Assembly (NCBI GenBank): GCA_009840595.1
Contig: VXNK01000120.1
Location: 1 to 38,143, forward strand
DNA from: Rhodospirillaceae bacterium
GTDB taxonomy: Bacteria > Pseudomonadota > Alphaproteobacteria > Bin65
Length of the DNA stretch: 38,143 nt
Direction: 5' to 3'
Numbering within the stretch: position 1 is the stretch's first letter; the number at the start of each line of letters is the position of its first letter. The notes below the pieces were generated by a model. It was not told the DNA's origin, made no database searches, and saw only the letters and a program-made list of their open reading frames with translations. Shown here in pieces: positions 7,903 to 16,927 of the stretch. Position numbers and translations under genes: made by a program.

Positions 7903-8742
7903 ATGTACCGGTCCCGGCCCGGACGTTTCCTGCGACAGCGCGAACCGGCGCTTTGCGTGTCGGTCGAGGAGGAGCGCGACCTCGCCCGGCGCAGCCAGGC
8001 CGGCGACCGCGAGGCGTCGGACCGGCTGCTGCGCGCGCATCTGGCCTTCATCGTCAGCATCGCCCGGAAATACCGGCGCTACGGCGTACCGATGAACGAT
8101 CTGGTGCAGGAAGGTTCCATCGGCCTGCTGCACGCGATCCGCAAATTCGATCCGTCGGCCGGCGCCCGGCTCTCGACCTACGCGCGCTGGTGGGTGCGCG
8201 CGGCGATCCAGGATCATGTCGTGCGCTCCTGGTCCCTGGTGCGCATCGGCACGACGGCGGCGCAAAAGGCGATGTTCTTTCATCTGCGCCGCAAGATGGC
8301 GGAGTTCCGGGGCGGGCCCGACGCCATGACCGAGGACCGGTTGCGCCCGGTGGCGCGGAAATTCGGCGTGCCGCTGAAAGAAGCAGTGGCGCTGGCCCGG
8401 CGCGCGGCGGAGAAGGACCGTTCGCTCAACCAGCGCGTCCGCGCCGGCGAGCCGGCGGAGTGGGGCGACCGGCTGGCTGACGAGCGGGAAAGCCCGGAGG
8501 AGGCTGCGGCCGGCGCGAGCGCGGACCGGTTCCGCCGCGGCCTGGTCGCCAAAGCGCTCAAGTCGCTGAGCGGCCGGGAGCGCGCCATCATCGCCGGGCG
8601 CTTCATGGCCGAGACTCGCAGGACCCGCGGCGCCATCGCCGCCGATCTCGGCATCTCGCGCGAACGGGTCCGGCAACTCGAGATTTCCGCCCTCGACAAG
8701 CTGCGCCGCCTGCTCGGCCGCAAGGGCCTGGAGGCGATTTAG
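7903..8742 (+). CDS. rpoH: RNA polymerase sigma factor, RpoH (sigma-32) family
   Basis: A 279-residue group 3 sigma factor. Region 2 is complete: LLRAHLAFIVSIARKYRRYG, then MNDLVQEGSIGLLHAIRKFD and STYARWWVRAAIQDHVVRSW. The RpoH box at residues 121-131 reads QKAMFFHLRRK, the heat-shock sigma signature that contacts core polymerase. Region 4 ends with RGAIAADLGISRERVRQLE. Alphaproteobacteria often carry two or more RpoH paralogues with heat-shock and oxidative-stress roles; the substitutions in the box suggest this may be a secondary copy, which is inference. The ATG at 7903 gives the expected short N-terminus. It is convergent with tadA. Confidence 0.92.
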   Translation: MYRSRPGRFLRQREPALCVSVEEERDLARRSQAGDREASDRLLRAHLAFIVSIARKYRRYGVPMNDLVQEGSIGLLHAIRKFDPSAGARLSTYARWWVRAAIQDHVVRSWSLVRIGTTAAQKAMFFHLRRKMAEFRGGPDAMTEDRLRPVARKFGVPLKEAVALARRAAEKDRSLNQRVRAGEPAEWGDRLADERESPEEAAAGASADRFRRGLVAKALKSLSGRERAIIAGRFMAETRRTRGAIAADLGISRERVRQLEISALDKLRRLLGRKGLEAI

Positions 8743-8745
8743 GTT

Positions 8746-8758
8746 CGGCGTTCCGCCG
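8746..8758. terminator. short hairpin between convergent rpoH and tadA
   Basis: CGGCG-TTC-CGCCG, a five-base stem and three-base loop in the 21-base gap between two convergent genes. There is no U tract. It is plausible as a weak bidirectional terminator, but stems this short are common at this GC content. Confidence 0.3.
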
Positions 8759-8763
8759 CCGGT

Positions 8764-9243
8764 TCACCGCCGTTCGGCGAAGAATTGCCTGAGCAGCGCG
8801 GCAGCCTCGCTCTCGCCCAGCCCGTCGTAAATGTCCGGCCGGTGGTGGCAGGTCGGCTGCTCGAAGATCCGGCCGCCGTGCAGCACAGCGCCGCCCTTCG
8901 GATCGGCCGTGCCGAAATAGAGCCGGTCCAGCCGCGCGAGCGCTATCGCGCCGGCGCACATGGCGCAGGGCTCCAGCGTGACATAGAGGTCGCAGCCGGT
9001 CAGCCGGCTCCGGCCGAGCGCGTCGGCGGCGCGCCGGATCGCCAGCATCTCGGCATGGGCGGTCGGGTCGCGCCGCGCCTCGGTCTCGTTGCCGGCCCGG
9101 GCGACGATCCGGCGCTCCTCGCGCAGCACGATCACCGCGCCCACCGGCACCTCGCCGCGCCGCGCCGCCGCCCGCGCTTCGTCGAGCGCCAGCGACATCG
9201 GGCTGGCGCCGGGCCGCAGGGTTTCGTCCGGGTTCGCGCTCAT
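8764..9243 (-). CDS. tadA: tRNA-specific adenosine deaminase TadA-like
   Basis: A 159-residue zinc-dependent cytidine/deoxycytidylate-deaminase-fold protein. The zinc and catalytic residues are in place: HAE at 63-65 (TAHAEM) and PCAMC at 92-96. The following ALARLDRLYFGTADPKGG segment is typical of TadA, which converts A34 to inosine in tRNA-Arg(ACG). The ATG at 9243 is preferred over one 12 codons upstream, which would add a basic extension. It is divergent from gatC. The similar guanine deaminases are less likely because of the TadA-like spacing and the GAVLHGGRIFEQPTCHHRP tail. Confidence 0.9.
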   Translation of the reverse strand: MSANPDETLRPGASPMSLALDEARAAARRGEVPVGAVIVLREERRIVARAGNETEARRDPTAHAEMLAIRRAADALGRSRLTGCDLYVTLEPCAMCAGAIALARLDRLYFGTADPKGGAVLHGGRIFEQPTCHHRPDIYDGLGESEAAALLRQFFAERR

Positions 9244-9387
9244 GCCCCGTTGGTGGCGTCGCCGACTGTTGCCGGTCAAGCCCTATCGTGCGGCGCCGGC
9301 GGCGGCGATGCGCCAATTCATCTGTGGTTCGCCCCGTCGGCCGGGTGCTAGGGACCGCACGAACTGTCGGGCAAGCGGAGTGCCGCA

Positions 9388-9675
9388 ATGGCGCTGGATA
9401 GCGAAACGGTGCGCCGGATTGCGCACCTGGCGCGGGTGCGAGTCCCCGAAGAGGAGCTGGAGCTTCTGGCCGGGGAACTGTCCAACATCCTCGGCTGGGT
9501 CGAGCAGCTCGGCGAGGTCGACACGGAGACCGTGCCGCCGATGACCAGCGTCGTCGCCGTCCGCCTGCCGATGCGCGACGACAGGGTGGACGACGGCGAC
9601 GCGCCGGACGCGATCCTCGCCAACGCACCGGACGGCGCGCCCGGCTTCTTCGCCGTGCCGAAGGTCGTCGAGTGA
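9388..9675 (+). CDS. gatC: Asp-tRNA(Asn)/Glu-tRNA(Gln) amidotransferase subunit C
   Basis: A 95-residue GatC, the small subunit that wraps around GatA and stabilises the GatCAB amidotransferase. It has the standard opening [20 protein letters not shown], a central [20 protein letters not shown] and the C-terminal [25 protein letters not shown] Shine-Dalgarno precedes the ATG. The stop codon overlaps the gatA ATG by one base (TGATG), the usual gatCA coupling. Confidence 0.96.
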   Translation: MALDSETVRRIAHLARVRVPEEELELLAGELSNILGWVEQLGEVDTETVPPMTSVVAVRLPMRDDRVDDGDAPDAILANAPDGAPGFFAVPKVVE

Positions 9676-11153
9676 TGGCGGGCCTGACCGACCTCACTCT
9701 GGCTGACTGCCGGGCCGGGCTGGCGGCCGGCGACTTCACCGCGGAGGAGCTGACCCGGGCGCATCTGGATGCTCTGGAGGAAACCCGGCCGCTCAACGCC
9801 TTTGTCACCGAGACGCCGGAGCGCGCGCTGGAGATGGCGCGTGCCTCGGACGCCCGCCGGGCGAACGGGCAGGCCGGGCTGCTCGAAGGCCTGCCGGTTG
9901 CAGTCAAAGACCTGTTCTGCACCGAAGGCGTGCAGACCACCGCCGGCTCGCGCATCCTCGGCGGCTTTGCGCCGCCCTACGAATCGACGGTGACCGCGAA
10001 GCTGTGGGCCGAAGGCGCGGTCATGCTGGGCAAGACCAACATGGACGAGTTCGCCATGGGCTCGTCCAACATCACCTCCCATTACGGCCGGGTCGAGAAT
10101 CCGTGGCGTGCGGCCGGCAGCAACCGGGCGCTGGCGCCGGGCGGCTCGTCCGGCGGGTCCGCCGCGGCTGTGGCCGCGCGCGCCGCGCCGGCGGCGACTG
10201 GCACCGACACCGGTGGCTCTATCCGCCAGCCCGCGGCCTTCTGCGGCATCGTCGGCATGAAGCCGACCTACGGCCGCTGCTCGCGCTGGGGTATCGTCGC
10301 CTTTGCCTCGTCCCTCGACCAGGCCGGGCCGATCACCCGCACGGTACGCGATTCGGCCATCCTGCTGCGCGCCATGGCGGGGCACGACCCGAAGGATTCG
10401 ACGTCCGTGCCGCGCGATGTGCCGGATTACGAAGCCGCGCTCACCGGCGATATCCGCGGCCTGCGAATCGGCATTCCGGCGGAATACACGATGGACGGCA
10501 TGCCGGAGGCCATCGTCGGGCTCTGGGAACGGGGCAAAGACTGGCTGAAGGCGGCCGGCGCCGAGATCGTCGACCTCAGCCTGCCGCACACGAAATACGC
10601 CCTGCCGGCCTACTATATCGTGGCGCCGGCAGAGGCCTCGTCCAACCTGGCGCGCTACGACGGCGTGCGCTTCGGCCTGCGCGAAGCCGGCGACGGCACG
10701 GACCTGACCGAGATGTACGAAGCGACGCGCGGCGCCGGCTTCGGCGCGGAGGTCCGCCGGCGCATCCTGATCGGCACCTACGTCCTCTCCGCCGGCTATT
10801 ACGACGCCTACTACATCAAGGCGCAGCGCGTGCGCAGCCTGATCGCGCGCGATTTCCGCGAAGCCTTCGAAACGGTCGACGCCATCCTGACGCCGACCAC
10901 GCCGACCGCGGCCTTCCCGCTCGGCGAGAAGATGGACGACCCGATCGCCATGTATCTCAACGACGTGTTCACGGTGCCGGCGAGCATGGCCGGCCTGCCG
11001 GCGATCTCGGTGCCGGCCGGGCTGGACGGCGACGGACTGCCGCTCGGCCTGCACCTGATCGCCGACGCCTTCGAGGAAGAAACCCTGTTCCGCGTCGCCG
11101 GGGTGCTGGAGGAGGCCGCCGGCTTTACCGCGCGCCCGGGCATGGCGGGCTGA
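9675..11153 (+). CDS. gatA: Asp-tRNA(Asn)/Glu-tRNA(Gln) amidotransferase subunit A
   Basis: A 492-residue amidase-signature enzyme. It hydrolyses glutamine and passes ammonia to GatB for transamidation of mischarged tRNA. The Ser-cisSer-Lys triad regions are visible: [10 protein letters not shown] with Lys78, [15 protein letters not shown], and [17 protein letters not shown]. Length and C-terminal [19 protein letters not shown] match GatA. The ATG at 9675 overlaps the gatC stop; the in-frame GTG at 9672 is the less likely alternative. gatB is expected immediately downstream in many alphaproteobacteria, but here the next features are a repeat element and an oppositely oriented DUF3253 gene, so gatB must lie elsewhere. 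Confidence 0.96.
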   Translation: MAGLTDLTLADCRAGLAAGDFTAEELTRAHLDALEETRPLNAFVTETPERALEMARASDARRANGQAGLLEGLPVAVKDLFCTEGVQTTAGSRILGGFAPPYESTVTAKLWAEGAVMLGKTNMDEFAMGSSNITSHYGRVENPWRAAGSNRALAPGGSSGGSAAAVAARAAPAATGTDTGGSIRQPAAFCGIVGMKPTYGRCSRWGIVAFASSLDQAGPITRTVRDSAILLRAMAGHDPKDSTSVPRDVPDYEAALTGDIRGLRIGIPAEYTMDGMPEAIVGLWERGKDWLKAAGAEIVDLSLPHTKYALPAYYIVAPAEASSNLARYDGVRFGLREAGDGTDLTEMYEATRGAGFGAEVRRRILIGTYVLSAGYYDAYYIKAQRVRSLIARDFREAFETVDAILTPTTPTAAFPLGEKMDDPIAMYLNDVFTVPASMAGLPAISVPAGLDGDGLPLGLHLIADAFEEETLFRVAGVLEEAAGFTARPGMAG

Positions 11154-11183
11154 GCGTAACCGGCCGTTGCTCCCGACCGCAGT

Positions 11184-11280
11184 GTCACCCCGGATGGAGC
11201 GAAGCGGAAATCCGGGGACCAGAGCCAACCCCAAAGAACGGCGCTTGCGGCTCTGGCCCCCGGATCAGGTTCGGGGGAAC
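11184..11280. repeat. extragenic palindromic repeat, copy A
   Basis: A roughly 97-base element downstream of gatA. It starts with CCCCGGATGGAGCGAAGCGG and AATCCGGGGACCAG, and ends with CTGGCCCCCGGATCAGGTTC plus GGGG. The two halves are imperfect inverted copies that could fold into a long hairpin. The same family appears at 13510-13607 and 37695-37840. It could act as a transcription terminator for gatCA. Confidence 0.75.
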
Positions 11281-11331
11281 ACTATGGATTCATTGGAGTA
11301 GCGGAAGTGCTTCAGTGCGGCGTTCCCGTGT

Positions 11332-11646
11332 TTACCGCACCAGCCTTATCCGGATCACGCCCTTGACCGGGGCGTGGGGGTCGACCGGCTTGCCCTTGCG
11401 CAGGATCTGCACCCTGCCGGCGCGCGCCAGGCCGATCGCCTCCTCGCGCACGATGCGCGACCAGCGGTGCGCCGATTGCACGGGTGCGCCGGGCCTGCGC
11501 CGCTCCTCGGCAAAGACCTTGGCGACGTCGCCCGGCCCGATCGAGGCCTCGCCGGCCGCTTCGGCGAGGTCCAGGATGATGTCGCGAATGGTCCGTTTCT
11601 TCGGCCGGCCGCTGGAAGGCGGAGATCCGTCGGGACGGTCGGTCAT
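11332..11646 (-). CDS. DUF3253 domain protein
   Basis: A 104-residue small protein. After a disordered, proline-rich start it reads [20 protein letters not shown], then a winged-helix-like segment ([20 protein letters not shown]) and [20 protein letters not shown], ending in KGVIRIRL. This is the pattern of DUF3253, a small predicted winged-helix family common in proteobacteria and of unknown function. The ATG at 11646 is used; a longer frame to 11760 would overlap the promoter of the GMC oxidoreductase gene. Divergent from that gene by 128 bases. Confidence 0.78.
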   Translation of the reverse strand: MTDRPDGSPPSSGRPKKRTIRDIILDLAEAAGEASIGPGDVAKVFAEERRRPGAPVQSAHRWSRIVREEAIGLARAGRVQILRKGKPVDPHAPVKGVIRIRLVR

Positions 11647-11774
11647 GGCGCGTTCCTTCCCGGCGAACCCCGGCAGCGGTCTTGTTGAACGGGCGGCTTT
11701 GGGCCTACGGTGGCGCTGCACCGGACCGGCGCCGCGGGATAGCGCAGCCCGGCCGGACACCGCCGGAGCATAGC

Positions 11775-13391
11775 ATGACGGAACCCGCCTCCCTGGGCAG
11801 CTTCGATTATGTCGTCGTCGGCGCCGGATCGGCCGGCTGCGTGCTGGCCAACCGGCTGTCGGAGGACCGGCGCAACCGGGTGCTGCTGCTCGAGGCCGGC
11901 GGCAGGGACAGCTATTTCTGGATCAAGGTGCCGGTCGGCTATCTCTACACCCAGGGCAATCCGCGCACCGACTGGTGCCTGAAGACGGAAGCCGAGGCCG
12001 GCCTGAACGGCCGGGTGCTCAACTATCCGCGCGGCAAGGTGCTGGGCGGCTGCTCCTCGATCAACGGCATGATCTACATGCGCGGCCAGGCGCGCGATTA
12101 CGACGGCTGGGCCCAGATGGGCAACCGCGGCTGGAGCTGGGACGACGTGCTGCCCCTGTTCAAGAAGTCCGAGCATCATTTCGGCCCGGCCGACGACTTC
12201 CACGGCACCGGCGGCGAATGGCGGGTCGAGCCGCCGCGGGTCGGCTGGGAGATCCTCGACGCCTTCGAGCGCGCCTGCAACGAGGCCGGCATCGCGAAGA
12301 CGCCGGACTTCAACGACGGCGACAACGAAGGCACCGGCAAATTCATGGTCAACCAGCGCCGGGGCGCGCGCTGGAACACCGTACAGGCCTTTCTGAAGCC
12401 GGCGCGCAACCGGCCCAACCTGACGATCCAGACCCACGCCCAGGCAAAGCGCATCCGCTTCGACGGCAGGCGAGCGCGGAGCCTCGACTTCTGGCTGAAG
12501 GGGGCGGAGACGCGGGCCGAGGTCGCTGGCGAACTGATCCTGGCCGCCGGCTCCATCGGCTCGCCCCATCTGCTCCAGGTTTCCGGCATCGGGCCGGGCG
12601 CGCTGTTGCGGGACCGGGGCGTCGAGGTGCTGCACGAACTGCTCGGCGTCGGCGGCAATCTCCAGGACCATCTGCAATTGCGCCTCGTCTACCGGGTCGC
12701 GAACGTCGTGACCCTTAACCAGAAGGCCAACAGCCTGTGGGGCCGGGCGGCGATGGGGCTGGAATATCTGCTGTTCCGGCGCGGGCCGCTCACGATGGCG
12801 CCGAGCCAGCTCGGCGTGTTCGCGAAATCCGACCCGTCGCGCGCGACCGCGAACCTGCAATACCACGTCCAGCCGCTGTCGCTCGACAGGTTCGGCGAAC
12901 CGTTGCACCGCTTCCCGGGCCTCACCGCCTCGGTCTGCAACCTGCGGCCGGAGAGCAGGGGCAGCGTGACCCTGAAATCGCCCGACCCGAAGGAGCCGCC
13001 GGCGATTGCGCCCGACTATCTCTCGACGCCGGCCGACCGGCAGGTCGCGGCCGATGCGATCCGGCTGACCCGGCGGATCGTCGGGGCGCCGGCGATGCAG
13101 CCTTACGAACCCGAGGAGATGCTGCCCGGCGCGGAGATGCAGTCGGAGGACGAGCTTGTCCGGGGCGCCGGCGACATCGGCACGACGATCTTCCACCCGG
13201 TCGGCACCTGCAAGATGGGCAGCGACCCGCACGCGGTCGTCTCCGACCGGCTCAAGGTTCACGGGCTGGACAATCTGCGCGTGATCGACGCCTCGATCAT
13301 GCCCACGATCACCTCCGGCAACACCAACAGCCCGACCATCATGATCGCCGAGAAGGGCGCAGAGATGATGCTGGAGGACGCGCGGGGGTGA
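11775..13391 (+). CDS. GMC family FAD-dependent oxidoreductase (choline/alcohol dehydrogenase-like)
   Basis: A 538-residue glucose-methanol-choline oxidoreductase. The dinucleotide-binding fold is at the N-terminus ([20 protein letters not shown]), GMC signature 1 around [20 protein letters not shown], and signature 2 around [19 protein letters not shown]. The C-terminal active-site region is HPVGTCKMG, with the second catalytic residue in the [16 protein letters not shown] segment. Enzymes of this clade oxidise choline, aliphatic or polyethylene-glycol alcohols; the substrate cannot be chosen from sequence. There is no betaine-aldehyde dehydrogenase or BetI regulator next to it, which argues against BetA proper. 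No signal peptide. ATG at 11775. Confidence 0.92.
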   Translation: MTEPASLGSFDYVVVGAGSAGCVLANRLSEDRRNRVLLLEAGGRDSYFWIKVPVGYLYTQGNPRTDWCLKTEAEAGLNGRVLNYPRGKVLGGCSSINGMIYMRGQARDYDGWAQMGNRGWSWDDVLPLFKKSEHHFGPADDFHGTGGEWRVEPPRVGWEILDAFERACNEAGIAKTPDFNDGDNEGTGKFMVNQRRGARWNTVQAFLKPARNRPNLTIQTHAQAKRIRFDGRRARSLDFWLKGAETRAEVAGELILAAGSIGSPHLLQVSGIGPGALLRDRGVEVLHELLGVGGNLQDHLQLRLVYRVANVVTLNQKANSLWGRAAMGLEYLLFRRGPLTMAPSQLGVFAKSDPSRATANLQYHVQPLSLDRFGEPLHRFPGLTASVCNLRPESRGSVTLKSPDPKEPPAIAPDYLSTPADRQVAADAIRLTRRIVGAPAMQPYEPEEMLPGAEMQSEDELVRGAGDIGTTIFHPVGTCKMGSDPHAVVSDRLKVHGLDNLRVIDASIMPTITSGNTNSPTIMIAEKGAEMMLEDARG

Positions 13392-13749
13392 GCGGCGCGG
13401 GCCGGGCTGTTTCCACACCGCCCCGGCTACCCGCAGGAAGTTGCCGCCCACGATGCCGGCGATACCTGCAAACGTCGCTCGTTCGCCGATGCCTAAAATA
13501 AACGATAATGCCGCCCCGGACCTCGATCCGGGGCCCAGTGGCGACCCGAAAGGCCTATCCTGTGCCCCCTGGTCCCCGGATCTCCGCTGCGCTCCGTCCG
13601 GGGCGGCAAAGATGGGGTTATTTGGGGCTTTGGCTGTCGGAACCGCAGCAGGCCGCGAACGCGTAGTTGCAGATACGATCCCCAAAGCACTTTCCGCTAC
13701 GCGGCTGCGCCGCTTCGGTCGAAATGACGAAAAGAGGAAACGCCCCGCC
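13392..13749. other. 358-base gene-free spacer carrying repeat copy B
   Basis: The space between the GMC oxidoreductase (plus strand) and the nitronate-monooxygenase-like gene (minus strand), which converge. It holds one palindromic repeat at 13510-13607. The rest contains no credible gene: frames crossing it are shadows with no recognisable domain. Slightly AT-richer sequence at 13490-13510 and 13612-13690 flanks the repeat. Confidence 0.7.
13510..13607. repeat. extragenic palindromic repeat, copy B
   Basis: A 98-base element bounded by a perfect 11-base inverted repeat, GCCGCCCCGGA at 13510-13520 and TCCGGGGCGGC at 13597-13607. Internal segments CGATCCGGGGCCCAG and CTGGTCCCCGGATCTCCGCT are shared with copies A and C. 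It sits between convergent genes and may serve as a bidirectional terminator or a REP-like protein target. No open frame of its own. Confidence 0.82.
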
Positions 13750-14757
13750 TCACGCCGCGTCGGCGGGGGCCTCGCCGGCGTCGTAGGGCGCGCTCCAGGC
13801 GGCGAGGCGGGCCTTCGCGGCGTCGTATTCCTCGCGCAGCCGGGCGACGATCTCGGCGGTCGGGCGGATGTCCTTGACCATGCCGGCGCTTTGGCCGGCG
13901 CTCCAGATGTCGCGCCAGACCTTGCGGCTGGATCCGCCGCCGGAGCCGAAATCCATCTTCGACTTGTCGGCCTCCGGCAGGTCGGACGGATCGAGGCCGG
14001 CGGCCGCCACGCTCTTGGCGAGGTAGTTGCCTTTCACGCCGGAAAAGAGGTTGGTGTAGACGATGTCCTCGGCCGTGCTGTCGACGATCATCGCCTTCTG
14101 GCGCTCCTGGGCGTTGGCCTCGGTGGACGCGATGAAGCGGGTGCCGAGATAGGCGAGGTCGGCGCCCATGGCCTGGGCGGCGAGGATCTGGCCGCCGGTC
14201 GCCATGCTGCCGGACAGGATCACCGGCCCGTCGAAGAATTCGCGCACCTCGGCGACCAGGGCGAAGGGGCTGAGCGCCCCGGCATGGCCGCCCGCCCCGG
14301 CGCACACCAGGATCAGCCCGTCGGCGCCCTCGGCGAGCGCCTTCTTCGCGTGCCGGATGTTGGTGATGTCGTGGAACACCAGCCCGCCATAGCTGTGCGC
14401 CGCCGGCGCGACATGGGTCGGCGCCTGCAGGCTGGTGATCATGATCGGCGCCTCGTATTTCACGCAGAGCTCGACATCGTGCTCCAGCCGGTCGTTCGAC
14501 TTGTGGACGATCTGGTTGACCGCGAAGGGCGCGACCGGCCGGCCCGGATGCTTCGCGGCGTACTCGCCCAGTTCGGTCGTTATCCGGTCGAGCCATTCGT
14601 CGAGCACTTCCTTGGGGCGTGCGTTGAGCGCCGGGAAGGAGCCGACGATGCCGGCCTTGCACTGCTCGATCACCAGGTCCGGGTTGGAGACGATGAACAG
14701 CGGCGCGCCGATCAGCGGCAGCGAGAGCCGCCCCTTGAGGGATTCCGGAATGGCCAT
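13750..14757 (-). CDS. nitronate monooxygenase family flavoprotein
   Basis: A 335-residue FMN-dependent TIM-barrel protein of the 2-nitropropane dioxygenase/nitronate monooxygenase family. Seen are PLIGAPLFIVSNPDLVIEQC at the N-terminus, the LILVCAGAGGHAGALSPFAL phosphate-binding loop with the family GxGGH, and the SGSMATGGQILAAQAMGADL strand followed by YLGTRFIASTEA. These enzymes oxidise nitronates such as propionate-3-nitronate; a number of relatives act on other substrates. The ATG at 14757 is preferred over the longer frame. It lies 23 bases downstream of the acyl-CoA synthetase gene on the same strand, so the two probably form an operon. Confidence 0.9.
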   Translation of the reverse strand: MAIPESLKGRLSLPLIGAPLFIVSNPDLVIEQCKAGIVGSFPALNARPKEVLDEWLDRITTELGEYAAKHPGRPVAPFAVNQIVHKSNDRLEHDVELCVKYEAPIMITSLQAPTHVAPAAHSYGGLVFHDITNIRHAKKALAEGADGLILVCAGAGGHAGALSPFALVAEVREFFDGPVILSGSMATGGQILAAQAMGADLAYLGTRFIASTEANAQERQKAMIVDSTAEDIVYTNLFSGVKGNYLAKSVAAAGLDPSDLPEADKSKMDFGSGGGSSRKVWRDIWSAGQSAGMVKDIRPTAEIVARLREEYDAAKARLAAWSAPYDAGEAPADAA

Positions 14758-14780
14758 GGTTTCGGGGTCTCCGTCTCCGG

Positions 14781-16316
14781 TCAGATCCTGCGGTCCGCGC
14801 CCGCCCAATACGGGTCGCGCAGCCGGCGCTTGAAAATCTTGCCCGAGTCTTCCCGGGGCAGCGCGTCGTGGAATGTGACGATGCGCGGCACCTTGTATCG
14901 GGCCAGCCGGCCGGCGACATGGGTGCGGATCTCGTCCTCGCTCACCGCATCGCCGGCTTCGACCGCGGCGGCGACCGCCTCGCCGAACTCGTCGTCCGGC
15001 ACGCCGAAAACCGCGCAGTCGCGCACCGCCGGATGATCGCAGACTACGCCCTCGATCTCCGCCGGGTAGATGTTCACGCCGCCGGAGATGATCATGTCCT
15101 TGCGCCGGTCGCACAGATAGAGATAGCCGTCCTCGTCCTGCCAGCCGATGTCCCCGTTGGTGAACCAGGCGCCTTCGGCCGTGCCTTCATCCATATCCGG
15201 CCGGTTGCGGTAGACAAAACCGGTCGAGGCGTTGAGGCGCATGTGGAGTTCGCCCTCCTGTCCCGGCGGCAGGACGGCGCCCGCTTCGTCGCGGATTTCC
15301 ACCGCGGTGGCCGCGCGCGGCCGGCCGACCGTACCCGGCCGGGCGAGCCACTCCTCGCTCGACGCGACGGAGACAATGCCGGCCTCGGTCGAGCCGTAAT
15401 ATTCGTGGATCGCCGGCCCCCACCAGTCGATCATCGCGCGCTTGACCGACGGCGGGCAGGGCGCCGCGCCGTGGACGACATATTTGAGCGAGGAGACGTC
15501 GTAGCGCCTGCGCACCGCCTCCGGCAGGCGCAGCAGGCGACCGAACATGGTCGGCACCATGTGCAGGGTGTCGGCCCGCTGCCGCTCGATCAGGCGCAGC
15601 AGCTCCTCGGCGTCGAAGCGCGGCATCAGGAAAAGGTCGCTGTCGAAGGCCAGGCTGCCGAAGCTGAAGGCGAAGGTCGCGCTGTGATACATCGGGCCGG
15701 TCATCAGCGCCGACATGCCGTCGCGCACGCCGAACGCGTCGGCCACCGTCGCCATGGCGCGCCTGACGGCCTCCGGGTCGGTCACCGCGCGGGTCACGCC
15801 CTTGGGCCGCGCCGTGGTACCGGAGGTGTAGATCATGGTGAAGCGGCCCATCGGCGGCCCGGCGACCGGCTCGAAGCCGCTCGTCCAGTCCTCCCAGCGG
15901 TCGAGATCGCCGGGCGCGCGGGCATCGGCGCCGGCGATGCGGTAGGCCGCGACCAGCGACGGCGACGGCTCGACGGCGAGGATGCGGACGCCGTCGGGCA
16001 CGAAGGGGCGGATTTCGGCCAGCAGGTCGGTGTGGACCGCCAGGACGGTTGCGCCGCTGTCAGCGAGGATCGCGCGCACCTCCGCGCCGCGCAGATGCCA
16101 GTTGACCGGCGCGACGAAGGCGCCGATCCAGTTCGCCGCCAGCGCGGCCTCCAGGAACGGAATGTCGTTGCGCAGCAGGGTGGCAACCGCCCCGCCGGGT
16201 CCGAGCCCGAGCGCGCGGAACCCCGCCGCCGCCCGGCGCGCGTTGGCGTAGAGCGCCGCCTTGTCGAGCGCCCGGTCGGGCGTCGCGACGGTGCCGTTGG
16301 GCGGGACGAAGGTCAC
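14781..16316 (-). CDS. acyl-CoA synthetase (AMP-binding family)
   Basis: A 511-residue ANL-superfamily adenylating enzyme. It activates a carboxylic acid as the acyl-AMP and then transfers it to CoA. Motifs in order: A3 phosphate loop MIYTSGTTARPKGVTRAV, A5 HEYYGSTEAGIV, A8 hinge YLCDRRKDMIISGGVNIYPA, and the A10 lysine in REDSGKIFKRRL. The substrate (fatty or aromatic acid) is not readable from sequence. The start is taken as GTG at 16316 (VTFVPPNGTVATPDRAL), because the only upstream ATG (16379) lies inside a repeat element. It appears to be the first gene of an operon with the nitronate-monooxygenase-like gene. Confidence 0.9.
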   Translation of the reverse strand: MTFVPPNGTVATPDRALDKAALYANARRAAAGFRALGLGPGGAVATLLRNDIPFLEAALAANWIGAFVAPVNWHLRGAEVRAILADSGATVLAVHTDLLAEIRPFVPDGVRILAVEPSPSLVAAYRIAGADARAPGDLDRWEDWTSGFEPVAGPPMGRFTMIYTSGTTARPKGVTRAVTDPEAVRRAMATVADAFGVRDGMSALMTGPMYHSATFAFSFGSLAFDSDLFLMPRFDAEELLRLIERQRADTLHMVPTMFGRLLRLPEAVRRRYDVSSLKYVVHGAAPCPPSVKRAMIDWWGPAIHEYYGSTEAGIVSVASSEEWLARPGTVGRPRAATAVEIRDEAGAVLPPGQEGELHMRLNASTGFVYRNRPDMDEGTAEGAWFTNGDIGWQDEDGYLYLCDRRKDMIISGGVNIYPAEIEGVVCDHPAVRDCAVFGVPDDEFGEAVAAAVEAGDAVSEDEIRTHVAGRLARYKVPRIVTFHDALPREDSGKIFKRRLRDPYWAGADRRI

Positions 16317-16337
16317 GGCGTTCGTTACGGGCCCGGC

Positions 16338-16524
16338 CGTCCTTCGAGACGAGGTTTCGAGACGCGATCCCTTCGACAAGCTCAGAGCAAGCTCTGCGGA
16401 TCGCTCCTCAACCTCTCCTCAAGATGAAGCTGAAGCTGTGGAGCCGGCAAAACTCTTCATCCTGAGGAGGTCATTGAGGAGCGGTGCGAAGCGCCGCGTC
16501 TCGAAATGGCCGTCTCGAAGGACG
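16338..16524. repeat. 187-base element with 13-base terminal inverted repeats (copy D)
   Basis: Ends are perfect inverted repeats: CGTCCTTCGAGAC at 16338-16350 and GTCTCGAAGGACG at 16512-16524. Between them are CCCTTCGACAAGCTCAG and CTTCATCCTGAGGAGG-type blocks, short motifs that recur between genes of many alphaproteobacteria. There is no transposase frame. It separates the acyl-CoA synthetase start from the YdhR-like gene end, and the upstream frame of the synthetase runs into it. Confidence 0.8.
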
Positions 16525-16541
16525 CTGCGGCCCGTCGGGGC

Positions 16542-16859
16542 CTACTCCGCGGCGATGGCGATGTCGCCGATGCTGTTGTCGACGACCACCGGCGTTTCGA
16601 AGAACCGCACGTCCGGGTCGGCGCCGTAGCAGTCGGCGATGAAGGCGCGCCATTCGTCGCCGAAAGTCGCCTCGGCCGAGGCCCGGTCCTCAAACAGGTA
16701 GCAGCCGCCGCCGACGCCGGTGTCCGGGTTGAACAGATAGTATTTGCGCACCAGCCCCTCGATCGCCTGGTAGCGCGGCGCGGATCCGGAGAACAGCTCC
16801 CGGGCCTTGTCCAGGGTGGTGCCTTCGGGCAGCGGGAAATTGACGACGGCGGTGATCAT
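16542..16859 (-). CDS. YdhR-like small monooxygenase-fold protein (ABM superfamily)
   Basis: A 105-residue alpha/beta-barrel (ferredoxin-like) protein. It opens MITAVVNFPLPEGTTLDKAR, continues LVRKYYLFNPDTGVGGGCYL with FEDRASAEA, and ends with a short acidic tail. This is the layout of the YdhR/antibiotic-biosynthesis-monooxygenase superfamily, small dimeric proteins of mostly unknown substrate. The ATG at 16859 follows an excellent AGGAGGAAAG Shine-Dalgarno. It lies 68 bases downstream of sdhB on the same strand, so it may be read through from the sdh operon. No functional link to succinate dehydrogenase is known. Confidence 0.85.
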   Translation of the reverse strand: MITAVVNFPLPEGTTLDKARELFSGSAPRYQAIEGLVRKYYLFNPDTGVGGGCYLFEDRASAEATFGDEWRAFIADCYGADPDVRFFETPVVVDNSIGDIAIAAE

Positions 16860-16927
16860 GGGTCTTTCCTCCTGAATATCGGGGTCGCCGGGCGAAAACG
16901 GTCCCGCCCGGCCGGGTTCGGATCGGT

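Noticed and set aside
11775-13391. Naming the GMC oxidoreductase betA
   Set aside because: No betB or betI neighbour, and the clade contains many alcohol dehydrogenases, so the substrate is left open.
11643-13685. 680-codon minus-strand frame across the GMC oxidoreductase
   Set aside because: Antisense shadow of the GMC gene, with low-complexity composition and no motif. The plus-strand frame has all GMC signatures.
16338-16524. Element with terminal inverted repeats as an insertion sequence
   Set aside because: Too short for a transposase and no coding frame. Kept as a non-coding repeat.
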